64,000 nt of DNA from Paenibacillus xerothermodurans (GCF_002220865.2 NZ_NHRJ02000003.1:1244-65243); one strand, 5' to 3'. Counted from the first letter of the stretch, positions 1 through 7,252 are shown. Translations and numbers: made by a program. The notes: generated by a model not told the origin, from the letters alone.

Positions 1-30
1 TCGTGGGTTCAAGTCCCATCGATCGCCCCA
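1..30 (+). tRNA. tRNA-His, 3' part only
   Basis: The T-arm (GTGGG stem, TTCAAGT loop, CCCAT) and the 3' acceptor strand CGATCGC are present, then a C and an encoded CCA. A C at the discriminator position is characteristic of tRNA-His, and this end matches bacillar tRNA-His. The anticodon lies outside the window, so identity is inferred from the acceptor end. Confidence 0.75.
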
Positions 31-42
31 TACTCTTAATAT

Positions 43-114
43 TGGGGATTAGCCAAGCGGTAAGGCAACGGACTTTGACTCCGTCATGCCAAGGTTCGAA
101 TCCTTGATCCCCAG
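43..114 (+). tRNA. tRNA-Gln (anticodon TTG)
   Basis: Complete cloverleaf. The acceptor TGGGGAT (43-49) pairs with ATCCCCA (107-113). The anticodon loop CTTTGAC carries TTG at 75-77, and the T-loop GTTCGAA is intact. The gene does not encode CCA: the next bases after G114 are TGT, so CCA must be added after transcription, unlike the neighbouring Gly, Cys and Leu genes. Confidence 0.96.
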
Positions 115-123
115 TGTAATCAT

Positions 124-198
124 GCGGAAGTGGCTCAGCGGTAGAGCATCGCCTTGCCAAGGCGAGGGTCGCGGGTTCGATTCCCGTCTTCCGCTCCA
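124..198 (+). tRNA. tRNA-Gly (anticodon GCC)
   Basis: Complete cloverleaf. The acceptor GCGGAAG pairs with CTTCCGC, the loop TTGCCAA gives anticodon GCC at 156-158, and CCA is encoded at 196-198. It lies 9 bases after tRNA-Gln in the same cluster. Confidence 0.97.
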
Positions 199-206
199 TC
201 ATTTGT

Positions 207-280
207 GGCGCCATAGCCAAGTGGTAAGGCAGAGCTCTGCAAAAGCTTTACCCCCAGTTCGAGTCTGGGTGGCGCCTCCA
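207..280 (+). tRNA. tRNA-Cys (anticodon GCA)
   Basis: The acceptor GGCGCCA pairs with TGGCGCC, the loop CTGCAAA gives anticodon GCA at 239-241, and CCA is encoded at 278-280. Third complete gene of the cluster. Confidence 0.97.
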
Positions 281-292
281 AATCTTTTACGT

Positions 293-381
293 GCCGGAGT
301 GGCGGAATCGGCAGACGCACAGGACTTAAAATCCTGCGGTGGGTGACCACCGTACCAGTTCAAGTCTGGTCTTCGGCACCA
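293..381 (+). tRNA. tRNA-Leu (anticodon TAA)
   Basis: Class II tRNA with a long variable arm (GGTGGGTGACCACC region). The acceptor GCCGGAG (293-299) pairs with CTTCGGC (371-377), the loop CTTAAAA gives anticodon TAA at 327-329, and CCA is encoded at 379-381. Confidence 0.97.
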
Positions 382-395
382 TAATAATACGACCT

Positions 396-472
396 GTTCC
401 CTTAGCTCAGCTGGATAGAGCGTTTGACTACGAATCAAAAGGTCGGGAGTTCGAATCTCTCAGGGAACGCCA
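396..472 (+). tRNA. tRNA-Arg (anticodon ACG)
   Basis: The acceptor GTTCCCT (396-402) pairs with AGGGAAC (462-468). The loop CTACGAA gives anticodon ACG at 430-432, whose A34 is normally edited to inosine by TadA. CCA is encoded at 470-472. Confidence 0.97.
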
Positions 473-537
473 TTCATCTTTTCATCTGATAATAATTCTG
501 AGCGATGCATTATAACTGTTGACTCGGAACACAACAA

Positions 538-617
538 GCCGGTGTGGCGGAATTGGCAGACGCGCGCGACTCAAAATCGTGAGGGAAACCGTGGGGGTTC
601 GAGTCCCTTCACCGGCA
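538..617 (+). tRNA. tRNA-Leu (anticodon CAA)
   Basis: Class II tRNA. The acceptor GCCGGTG (538-544) pairs with CACCGGC (610-616). The loop CTCAAAA gives anticodon CAA at 572-574. CCA is not encoded (A617 is followed by TTA). It is the last tRNA of the cluster and sits directly before a terminator. Confidence 0.96.
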
Positions 618-622
618 TTAGG

Positions 623-658
623 AAAAACCTTGGAAAGCTTATTTTCCAAGGTTTTTTT
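623..658 (+). terminator. Rho-independent terminator of the tRNA cluster
   Basis: A long stem, AAAAACCTTGGAAA against TTTCCAAGGTTTTT, closes a short loop (GCTTAT) and runs into a T tract. It begins six bases after the last tRNA. Confidence 0.92.
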
Positions 659-690
659 GTATTTAATTCGACGATAAAGGCGTAGTATAT

Positions 691-715
691 GTGCCGGATG
701 GGGTAACTTCGCGGT
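691..715 (+). repeat. Interspersed 25-base repeat, copy 1
   Basis: The segment contains GCCGGATGGGGTAACTTCGC, which recurs with the same flanking GT and GGT at 6165-6190, over 5 kb away. The copies differ by one C near the 3' end. This copy lies 12 bases before a terminator-like hairpin. Neither copy lies in a gene. Function unknown; it could be part of a small structured RNA or a REP-like element. Confidence 0.6.
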
Positions 716-726
716 AATGACGACGC

Positions 727-754
727 AAGCTTGGCCAATGGCCGGGCTTTTTTT
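727..754 (+). terminator. Terminator-like hairpin after repeat copy 1
   Basis: AAGCTTGGCC pairs imperfectly with GGCCGGGCT around an AAT loop and is followed by seven T. No open reading frame ends here, so it may end a short untranslated transcript that includes the 691-715 repeat. Confidence 0.55.
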
Positions 755-1641
755 ATATGCTTGGGGCGGTTGGATTAGGGGGAGGGCGTGCCGTGTTTGT
801 TGCCTGTCGGCTGGCACCGTCGAGTACGGCCTGCGGACAACGATTGATCGCTGAGGCTATCCGGCTGCAGTACCATGCCGGCACTCACCCACCAGCAACG
901 CCCGCTGTGGGTCGTGGTCCTACTGAAACGGACGAGAGCCAGTTACCGACCGGATGAGGACGTATTTGAGACCAGTGTCTGTGTCGATTTGGGCTTGTCG
1001 AACCACGTGCGCGGTAGCCCCGCTCTGGAGGGTGTCCATCCTAGCTGTGACTGAGCGTGTAGGGTATGTGGAGCGACAGGCGGACTTCACACTAAATAAT
1101 GCTGAGGCCACGGGCGGAGATTTGTTGTGTTCGATGGGGATAGCAGGCTAACTACCCTTCATTGTCCATTCACACAGGTGCGTGTACCATGCGGTGCATT
1201 GCGACAATCCACTTTATCTGCCAGTATGGGGTACTGTTTTCTCGTCAATCCTAAGCATCAAGGCAGACTGTCGAAGCCGAGTGTTTAAGTATCAACACTG
1301 ACATATGGTCAGTGTTTGCGATATGTTTACAAAAACTAACTGATATGTGCAGAACCTATCGATTTATCACCATCATGTGAATTTATTCGACCGGCGGCGG
1401 CAAATGGAGAAGGTATAAAAACCAAAGTGATTGACACAAATGTTCGCCTATAGTGTTTCTACCGTAAGCCATATACATTCATTCTCGCGTAGAATAGATC
1501 GAGCAGGTTGATCACGTGCCAAATTAAACCTAGAAACTACCCCCACACAGTGTGCCGCTAGATGGCGAGATGCCGACGAGCGACACACAGACCGCTAGCT
1601 TCTTGGGTGGCAACGAACGGAAGCTGGAAGGAGACCCTCTC
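755..1641. other. Gene-less stretch
   Basis: About 0.9 kb without a credible gene. Short open frames here lack ribosome-binding sites and protein-like composition. I see no tRNA, clear promoter or terminator. The end forms the upstream region of the spore protein gene at 1642, where I could not find a convincing sigma-G promoter. Confidence 0.5.
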
Positions 1642-1929
1642 ATGGTGAGACGCAGGAACAAAAATAGACTGTTAGTCCCTGAGGCGGCAGTGAGTTTGGA
1701 GTTTTTCAAAGGCAACGTAATGCGTGAACGTGGATATCAGGTCAATATGAGCCAGCCACAAAATGTGAAATATGAAGTTGCCCGCACGCTTGGCATTCCT
1801 CTCGAGCCGGGGTACAATGGCAAAATACAGGCGGAGCAAGCCGGCAAAGTCGGAGGCCACATCGGTGGCAATATGGTAAGGGAAATGATTCGGATGGCGG
1901 AGCAGAGGCTAACAGAGACACAGAAATGA
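1642..1929 (+). CDS. Alpha/beta-type small acid-soluble spore protein, divergent
   Basis: This 95-residue protein belongs to the family that coats and protects spore DNA and is degraded by the GPR protease at germination. The family pattern is visible: LLVPEAA near residue 10, a KYEVARTLGI segment that aligns with the usual KYEIA-QEFG region containing the GPR cleavage site (here E-V-A), then VGGHIGGNMVREMIRMAEQ matching the GG-x2-(T/V)K-x-LV-x2-AEQ box. It is longer than the usual 60-70 residues, with a basic N-terminus (MVRRRNKN) and extra residues between the two helices. The start at 1642 is preceded by GGAAGGAGA; an in-frame extension to 1552 has no such site. Monocistronic. Expected to be expressed in the forespore, though no promoter was identified. 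Confidence 0.82.
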   Translation: MVRRRNKNRLLVPEAAVSLEFFKGNVMRERGYQVNMSQPQNVKYEVARTLGIPLEPGYNGKIQAEQAGKVGGHIGGNMVREMIRMAEQRLTETQK

Positions 1930-2036
1930 AGTGGGGCCGGTTATCGCTGGTACGGAGTATGACTGACAGATAACGGACCCAGGTGAAGGCACGCCGATGG
2001 AGGTTCTGCGGGTCGAGCAGAGGCGCCGTTGGCGTC

Positions 2037-2148
2037 ATGTGAGCGCGCAAGTAGCAGGCAAGCCTAGAGGGCGTGCTACTGAGTGAGGAAAAGGCGTTAT
2101 CGGTCGTATGTGAGCGGGCAAGTGGACGGCAAGGCGAAGAGGCGGGCG
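2037..2148. repeat. Degenerate direct repeat, two copies 71 bases apart
   Basis: ATGTGAGCGCGCAAGTAG at 2037 and ATGTGAGCGGGCAAGTGG at 2108 begin two similar segments of about 40 bases that continue as GGCAAG...GAGGGCG / GGCAAG...GAGGCGGG. They lie in the gene-less gap (1930-2281) between the spore protein gene and the convergent exporter gene. No other feature was recognised in that gap. Confidence 0.5.
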
Positions 2149-2281
2149 AGGTGAGGAGACGGCAGCCTATTGGACGTAGACCGCGGAGTCTCCTTCTCGC
2201 ACCACATGACGGCTGACAATCTTGCCCACGTTTCACACCGCTCCACACCGCTGTGTGCCGAACCCGAATGTGCTCTTGCTG

Positions 2282-3100
2282 CTATGCCGCGCGAATGCCT
2301 TCCCAGATCATTTTCGCGGCAACCAGCAAGAAAGTGATACGCAGCACCCACATAAGTTTTTTTGTGCTTAATGCACTGGCTATCTTGGCTCCCAGCCAGC
2401 CACCGAGCAGTGCACTCGGCGCGAGGCAGATGACCATCCACAGGTCGACTTCACCGAGGCTTAAATGTGTTATTGTGCCCATAATTGAGGCGAGAAAGAT
2501 GACGAACATGGAGGTCGCCGTTGCGATATGGGGCGGGTATCGAAATAGCAGAACCATAGCCGGCACGAATAAAGAGCCACCGCCGACACCGAATAAACCG
2601 GAAATAAATCCAACAGCTAAACCAATGAACAACGCAGGCACGAAACTGTAGCCATAGTTATGGACCAGCCCTTCCGGATCTGTGTATTGTTTTTTTACAC
2701 GCCACTGCACGTTCAGAGGTTTGATGTAATCGCGTAAAACGAGAAGAAGCGCCATTACCAGCATAAAAAGTCCAAAATAAAGCTGAAAAGATGCGGCGTC
2801 CACAAATTGTGTAGTGTAGGAGCCCAGCATGGCGCCAGGACCGCACGTGATGAAAAACAACCATCCACTTTTGAAGTCCACCCTGCCCTGCTTAACAAAG
2901 GTCATCGTGGATGAGAGAGCTGTAAAAATAAGAACAGCTAGGGAGGTTCCCACCGCTGTGGCTACGGAAATCTCAGCTCCAACAAACACAGGACCTAAAT
3001 AAACGAGGGCAGGCACAATGATAACACCGCCCCCGAGACCCACCAGACTGCCCAAGGTCGCAGCCACCAGGCCGACCGCGGCGTAAAATAATAAACTCAT
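2282..3100 (-). CDS. Sulfite exporter TauE/SafE family membrane protein
   Basis: The 272-residue integral membrane protein has the family's duplicated architecture. GSLVGLGGGVIIVPALVY near residue 20 and GLFGVGGGSLFVPAMVLL near residue 170 are the two copies of the G-rich hairpin of TSUP proteins, each followed by hydrophobic helices; about eight membrane segments are visible. Members export sulfite, sulfoacetate or related organosulfur anions across the cytoplasmic membrane. The real substrate cannot be read from sequence. The start has a GAAGAAGGG ribosome-binding site. The gene stands alone, convergent with the spore protein gene and followed upstream by the tandem repeat block, so context gives no clue to substrate. 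Confidence 0.88.
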   Translation of the reverse strand: MSLLFYAAVGLVAATLGSLVGLGGGVIIVPALVYLGPVFVGAEISVATAVGTSLAVLIFTALSSTMTFVKQGRVDFKSGWLFFITCGPGAMLGSYTTQFVDAASFQLYFGLFMLVMALLLVLRDYIKPLNVQWRVKKQYTDPEGLVHNYGYSFVPALFIGLAVGFISGLFGVGGGSLFVPAMVLLFRYPPHIATATSMFVIFLASIMGTITHLSLGEVDLWMVICLAPSALLGGWLGAKIASALSTKKLMWVLRITFLLVAAKMIWEGIRAA

Positions 3101-3330
3101 GCGTTACCCTTCTTCCGACAGTAATGAACTCATGTAGTCATACTATCACATTGAGAAGGAAGGTCAATCATCCGGAGCAACACTGGGCTGCCACCGGACT
3201 ACGCCACATTTGCGGAGCAGGCGCACGCCGGTGATACGAGACATGAGTGATAGTGGTCCGGGGGGAACGTCAATCCCAGCAATTCTGGTATGTACCGCCG
3301 GTCGAGAAAGATGATCAGCGAGAGGCATAA

Positions 3331-3656
3331 GGTCACCCGGAACACTAGGTGTGGCGGTCGGGACGAAGATGATCAGCGAGAGGCTGCGCCGTCGATGAGA
3401 CCAATGTAGTTTATAGATCACATAAAGAACTACGGTCACCGGGAGCAGCGCGGATGCGTTTGGCGGAGAGACGCAGATGATCAGAGAGAGTCGCACGCCG
3501 TCGATGAGACCACTGTAGTGTATAGATCACAGTAAGGAAATACAGGTCACCCGGAGAAGTGACGATGTGTGTGACGATTGAGACAAAGATGACCAGAGAG
3601 AGTCAACCGCCCTCGATGAGACGAATGCAGCTATAGATCACACGAAAGAAGGGCAA
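3331..3656. repeat. Non-coding tandem repeat A: about three units of 103-111 bases
   Basis: Units begin with GGTCACCCGG-like sequence at 3331, 3434 and 3545, and a fourth start occurs at 3651. Shared internal blocks include GATGATCAGCGAGAG / GATGATCAGAGAGAG, GCCGTCGATGAGACCA and TATAGATCACA. A partial, more diverged unit seems to precede them (about 3240-3330). Units differ by small indels and substitutions and carry stops in all frames, so this is not a repeat protein gene. It lies between the exporter gene (divergent start at 3100) and the end of glpX. Confidence 0.75.
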
Positions 3657-3710
3657 CCCGGTACAGCTTTGGTGGTTCTGTCTGCCGAGCCGCCAATGGT
3701 GTGTGTGTCG

Positions 3711-4010
3711 TCGCCCATGGAGAGAGCACCATCCGCGGCTACTCCGGTGGCGCATGGAGCAGCACACTCCACGGCTAAGTTCGGTCGCCCATGGAGAGAG
3801 GACTGCCGCGGCTAGTCCGGTGTGCCATAAGAGAGCACAATCCGGGGCTGGTCCGGTCGCCCGTTAAGAGAGGACACTCCACGGCTAGTCCGGTGGCCCA
3901 TGGAGAGAGCACCATCCACGGCTAAGTCCGATGTGCCAATGGAGAGAGCACACTCCACGGCTAAGTCCGGTGCGCCCATGGAAGAGCGCAATCCGCCGCA
4001 CTCCCGGTGC
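3711..4010. repeat. Non-coding tandem repeat B: eight units of about 37 bases
   Basis: Eight imperfect units start near 3711, 3750, 3785, 3821, 3857, 3894, 3932 and 3971. A typical unit reads GCCCATGGAGAGAGCACA, then CTCCACGGCTAAGTCCGGT. Units are contiguous and vary at a few positions (ATGG/AAGA, CTAAG/CTAG). They directly follow array A. The stretch 4011-4197 between the array and the end of glpX holds nothing I recognise. Spacers are absent, so this is not a CRISPR array. Confidence 0.85.
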
Positions 4011-4197
4011 ACCCTGGGAAGTAAATGCGATCCGCTGCAAACTAGATCAACAATACCGTACCGGATCAAATGGTTACACCAGATCAATGAACAAGGCGGT
4101 ATGTCGGGCCTATGTGTCTGCGCTGTGTTGTTCCATAGTTACCATCTTGCCCGGTGCTGATGCAGTTTTGGCACGCGCCGCTAGGGCCTCCAAGTGG

Positions 4198-5226
4198 TTA
4201 AAACTTGCTGACTAAGTCATTCAGGTCGGAGGCTGACCGGCGATCCGCCGCGCCAGGTTGGACAACATTGATCAACGGTTTGTTGGGCAGGTAGTGGATG
4301 GACCGGATAAAACGGACGGTTTTGGTTTTTGCGCGCATCACGATGGAATGCGTTTCAGCGCGCTGATTGCCCAAGTACTGCACACCTGCCAGAAATTCTC
4401 CAGGCGTAATGCCGGTTGCTGCAAAAAAGACGTCCTCGGTTCCTACCATGTCCTCCATCGTAAGCAGTTTCAGGGGATCGTGAATGCCCATTTTGCGGCA
4501 GCGTATCAACTCCTCATCGCTAGAGGGCATGAGGCGGCCGAGCAGTTCACCGCCAAGGCAGCGCAGTGCCGCCGCCGCAAGCACACCTTCCGGCGCACCG
4601 CCTGAGCCGACGTACAGGTCGATACCCGACTCGGACAAGGCCGGCGCCATTGCGCCGGCCACATCGCCGTCGCTGAGCAGTTTGATGCGCACGCCGACAC
4701 GGCGCAGCGTTTGAATCATACCTTGGTGCCGTTCCCGGTCTAGAATCATAACAGTCAGATTACTGAGCGGCTTATTGAGATGATGCGCGGCTTTTTTTAA
4801 TGTGGCCTCTAACGGGTCGTCCAAATGAAGTTTGCCGGCCAGAGCTGGACCAACGGCTAACTTCTCCATATACATATCAGGAGCATGCAGCAGAGAGCCC
4901 TTGTTTGCCATGGCTATAACGGCCAACGCATTGTTAAGCCCCTTGGCCACTAGTTCCGTACCTTCCAGCGGGTCTACCGCGATGTCTACGTCCGGGCCTT
5001 GTCCATTGCCTACTTGTTCTCCGATATAGAGCATTGGGGCTTCATCCATCTCCCCTTCGCCTATAACCACGGTTCCTTGCACAGAAACGGAATCAAACAT
5101 GGTACGCATTGCGGTAGTGGCTGCCCCGTCTGCCTGAATTTTGTCTCCACGTCCCATCCATTCCGCTGCAGATAAGGCGGCAAGCTCGGTTACTCTGACG
5201 ATTTCAAGTGCTAGTTCCCTCTCCAT
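4198..5226 (-). CDS. glpX: Class II fructose-1,6-bisphosphatase (GlpX)
   Basis: Hydrolyses fructose 1,6-bisphosphate to fructose 6-phosphate, the committed step of gluconeogenesis, in the cytoplasm. The 342-residue length fits the family. Visible signatures are GEGEMDEAPMLYIGE and VDPLEGT (metal and phosphate binding) in the N-terminal half and GSGGAPEGVLAAAALRCLGG in the second half. The ATG at 5226 follows a GGAGGAC site; the 29-residue upstream extension is hydrophobic and unlikely to be coding. A TTGCAT-N17-TATACT promoter lies 60-90 bases upstream. The gene is divergent from the CcpN-like repressor, the regulator that in Bacillus subtilis controls gluconeogenic genes, so regulation by its neighbour is a reasonable inference. 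Confidence 0.95.
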   Translation of the reverse strand: MERELALEIVRVTELAALSAAEWMGRGDKIQADGAATTAMRTMFDSVSVQGTVVIGEGEMDEAPMLYIGEQVGNGQGPDVDIAVDPLEGTELVAKGLNNALAVIAMANKGSLLHAPDMYMEKLAVGPALAGKLHLDDPLEATLKKAAHHLNKPLSNLTVMILDRERHQGMIQTLRRVGVRIKLLSDGDVAGAMAPALSESGIDLYVGSGGAPEGVLAAAALRCLGGELLGRLMPSSDEELIRCRKMGIHDPLKLLTMEDMVGTEDVFFAATGITPGEFLAGVQYLGNQRAETHSIVMRAKTKTVRFIRSIHYLPNKPLINVVQPGAADRRSASDLNDLVSKF

Positions 5227-5284
5227 AAGACAGTCCTCCGTTTCTTTTTTGCAGGAATTACAAAATGATTGTATCAATGAATAT

Positions 5285-5313
5285 AGTATAATTAATACGT
5301 CATAATTATGCAA
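5285..5313 (-). promoter_or_regulatory. Sigma-A type promoter of glpX
   Basis: On the minus strand, TTGCAT (5313-5308) and TATACT (5290-5285) are separated by exactly 17 bases, upstream of the glpX start at 5226. The strongest promoter match in the divergent intergenic region. Confidence 0.6.
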
Positions 5314-5459
5314 TAATCAATCGAATAGGAAGTCATAATTCAAGCATATTAGGTGTTATATCACACAATAAATCGTGGGTATGCGTTTTTTCTACTAAAC
5401 AACAGCCGTTTTTGATACAATATAATTGATAGTTGAGATGAAGACAGGGGGTTCCGGCC

Positions 5460-6107
5460 ATCGAACTGACAGCCCGTCAATTACATATTGTTGAACTTGT
5501 CAAGGAACACGCACCTATCACAGGCGAGCAAATCGCAGAGATGTTGGGATTAAGCCGTCCTACGCTGCGGTCAGATCTTGCTTTGCTGGTTATGCTGGGC
5601 TATGTGGACGCCAAGCCAAAAGTAGGTTATACGCCGGGCTCGGCAATATCGCCAGGACACGAAGCGTCCCGGAAGCTGCAATCTATGAAGGTGAAAGATG
5701 TGCAATCGATGCCTGTGGTTGTGAAAGAAACAGCCTCGGTGCATGATGCTGTGGTGTCGCTTTTTATGGAAAATGTGGGAAGTTTGATTGTGGTAGATGA
5801 GGAGGGTTGTCTGTCCGGCGTAATATCAAGGAAGGATCTGCTAAAATTTACGATCGGCAATAATGCAGCGGCAGGAATGCCTGTCAGCATGGTTATGACT
5901 AGGGAGCCGAATGTCATTCATGTGCAGCAGGAGGATTTGGTGTTGGAGGCGGCCCGTAAAATGATACATCACCAGGTGGACAGCCTGCCTGTGGTGGTAC
6001 CGTCGCACATCGAATCCAGCCAAGGACGGCAGCGGTGGGAGGTCGTGGGACGGGTTAGTAAGACAATGATGACTCAAATATTGCTTGATCTGGCGACAGA
6101 GCCTTAG
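5460..6107 (+). CDS. ccpN: CcpN-like transcriptional repressor (HTH plus two CBS domains), apparent ATC start
   Basis: In Bacillus subtilis CcpN represses gluconeogenic genes (gapB, pckA) on glycolytic carbon. The protein has an N-terminal winged HTH (about residues 5-60: ELTARQLHIVELVKEHAPIT, then LSRPTLRSDLALL) and two CBS domains (about 70-205). The frame is open back to a TGA at 5439 but holds no ATG, GTG or TTG before 5541, which would delete half the HTH. ATC at 5460 lies eight bases after GGGGG (5447-5451) and gives 215 residues, close to the family's 212 or so; the family N-terminus aligns here. A TATAAT box lies at 5421-5426. Alternatives are a start at GTT 5451 or a single-base error in the G run that would join ATG 5438. 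Next gene is its partner yqfL. Confidence 0.85.
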   Translation: MELTARQLHIVELVKEHAPITGEQIAEMLGLSRPTLRSDLALLVMLGYVDAKPKVGYTPGSAISPGHEASRKLQSMKVKDVQSMPVVVKETASVHDAVVSLFMENVGSLIVVDEEGCLSGVISRKDLLKFTIGNNAAAGMPVSMVMTREPNVIHVQQEDLVLEAARKMIHHQVDSLPVVVPSHIESSQGRQRWEVVGRVSKTMMTQILLDLATEP

Positions 6108-6164
6108 ACCGGCATGGCAGCATTAGGCCAATTGGCATTATACGCATTCCTGACGTAAGACACG

Positions 6165-6190
6165 GTGCCGGATGGGGTAACTTCGCCGGT
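6165..6190 (+). repeat. Interspersed 25-base repeat, copy 2
   Basis: Second copy of the element at 691-715, again in an intergenic region, between the ccpN-like gene and yqfL. It matches the first copy except for one extra C near the 3' end. Here no terminator-like hairpin follows closely. Confidence 0.6.
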
Positions 6191-6391
6191 GCATAATCAC
6201 GGCGATCTGCGTGAACATGTCCAGCTTGCATTGCGAAGATTTAGACAAATGCGGCGTTCAGAGCTAGGCTCGGGAGAAGCTGCACCGGTTGCGTAAGTTA
6301 ATAGCCTAGCAGTATCATCAGTTTTTTGGGGACCGATTTTTATCAAAGCATTCGTTATCAACCACCGTGGGAGCAAAAGGAGAAGAACCGG

Positions 6392-7195
6392 ATGAAGGAT
6401 GATCAGCGTTATGAGATTACCATCTGCTCGGATTCCGTCGGGGAGACGGCGGAAGCGGTGGTAAAAGCAACGATACGGCAGTTTGAAGCCCATCAGGTAA
6501 CCACCAAACGTATTGGCCATATCAAACATGAAGAAGAAGTTCGTGCGATTATGGAGGCGGCCGCAAAGCGGGGCGGTTTTGTGGCGTATACGCTTGTGCA
6601 GCCCGAGTTGCGGGAGATGATGCGCGAGGAAGCGATTCGGCTGGGCGTGCGGGCGGTAGACATTATGGGCCCGATGATGCAGGCATTTATCGATACGTTC
6701 AATGATTCCCCCAAAAGAAAGCCCGGATTGCAGCATGAAATGGACGACGATTATTTCCGGCGGGTGGATGCCGTTGAATTTACGGTGCGGTGTGACGACG
6801 GACGTGACACGAGCGCTATGGTAAAGGCGGATATTGTGTTGATTGGCGTATCACGCACGTCTAAGACACCGCTCAGTATCTTTTTGGCACACAAAGGGTT
6901 TAAGGTCGCGAATCTGCCGCTCGTACCCGAGGCAAAGCCTCCTAAAGAGCTGTTCTTGGTCGACGCCGGCAAGATTATCGGTTTGACTATGGATCCGGAA
7001 AAGCTGCTCAAAATCAGAACGGAGCGTCTAAAGTCGGTGGGTTTGCCGAACGGGGCAAAATATGCGGCCATCGACCGGATCGTGGAAGAGTTGAATTACG
7101 CGCAAAACCTGATGCACGAGGTAGGCTGTCCGATCATTAATGTGACAGATAGGGCGATAGAAGAGACGGCAGGCATTATTATGGGTTACTTATAG
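6392..7195 (+). CDS. yqfL: PPDK-regulatory-type kinase/pyrophosphorylase (YqfL family)
   Basis: The 267-residue protein belongs to the DUF299/PSRP family. Members act as bifunctional ADP-dependent kinase and pyrophosphorylase on pyruvate phosphate dikinase or PEP synthase; in Bacillus subtilis YqfL instead modulates CcpN. Visible are the N-terminal ITICSDSVGETAEAVV segment, the P-loop-like GVSRTSKTPLSIFLA near residue 150, and the C-terminal end GCPIINVTDRAIEETAGIIM. The ATG at 6392 has an AAGGAGAAG site; an upstream in-frame ATG-like start at 6326 lacks one. Adjacency to the ccpN-like gene is the conserved arrangement and supports the CcpN-modulator role. A terminator follows. Confidence 0.93.
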   Translation: MKDDQRYEITICSDSVGETAEAVVKATIRQFEAHQVTTKRIGHIKHEEEVRAIMEAAAKRGGFVAYTLVQPELREMMREEAIRLGVRAVDIMGPMMQAFIDTFNDSPKRKPGLQHEMDDDYFRRVDAVEFTVRCDDGRDTSAMVKADIVLIGVSRTSKTPLSIFLAHKGFKVANLPLVPEAKPPKELFLVDAGKIIGLTMDPEKLLKIRTERLKSVGLPNGAKYAAIDRIVEELNYAQNLMHEVGCPIINVTDRAIEETAGIIMGYL

Positions 7196-7211
7196 ATGTT
7201 GGAGATAAACT

Positions 7212-7252
7212 GCATGTGCTGACTCACGCGGGTGAGAGGTGCATGCTTTTTT
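7212..7252 (+). terminator. Terminator after yqfL
   Basis: A two-part stem, GCATGTGCT...CTCAC against GTGAG...GGTGCATGC around a GCGG loop, is followed by six T. It begins 16 bases after the yqfL stop. Confidence 0.8.

Noticed and set aside
86-817. Open frames on both strands across the tRNA cluster
   Set aside because: They overlap intact tRNA genes and have no ribosome-binding sites.
3711-4010. CRISPR array
   Set aside because: The repeat units are contiguous and diverged, with no unique spacers and no cas genes nearby.
3812-4215. Repeat-containing protein gene in array B
   Set aside because: Frames are short, lack ribosome-binding sites and are not kept between units because of indels.
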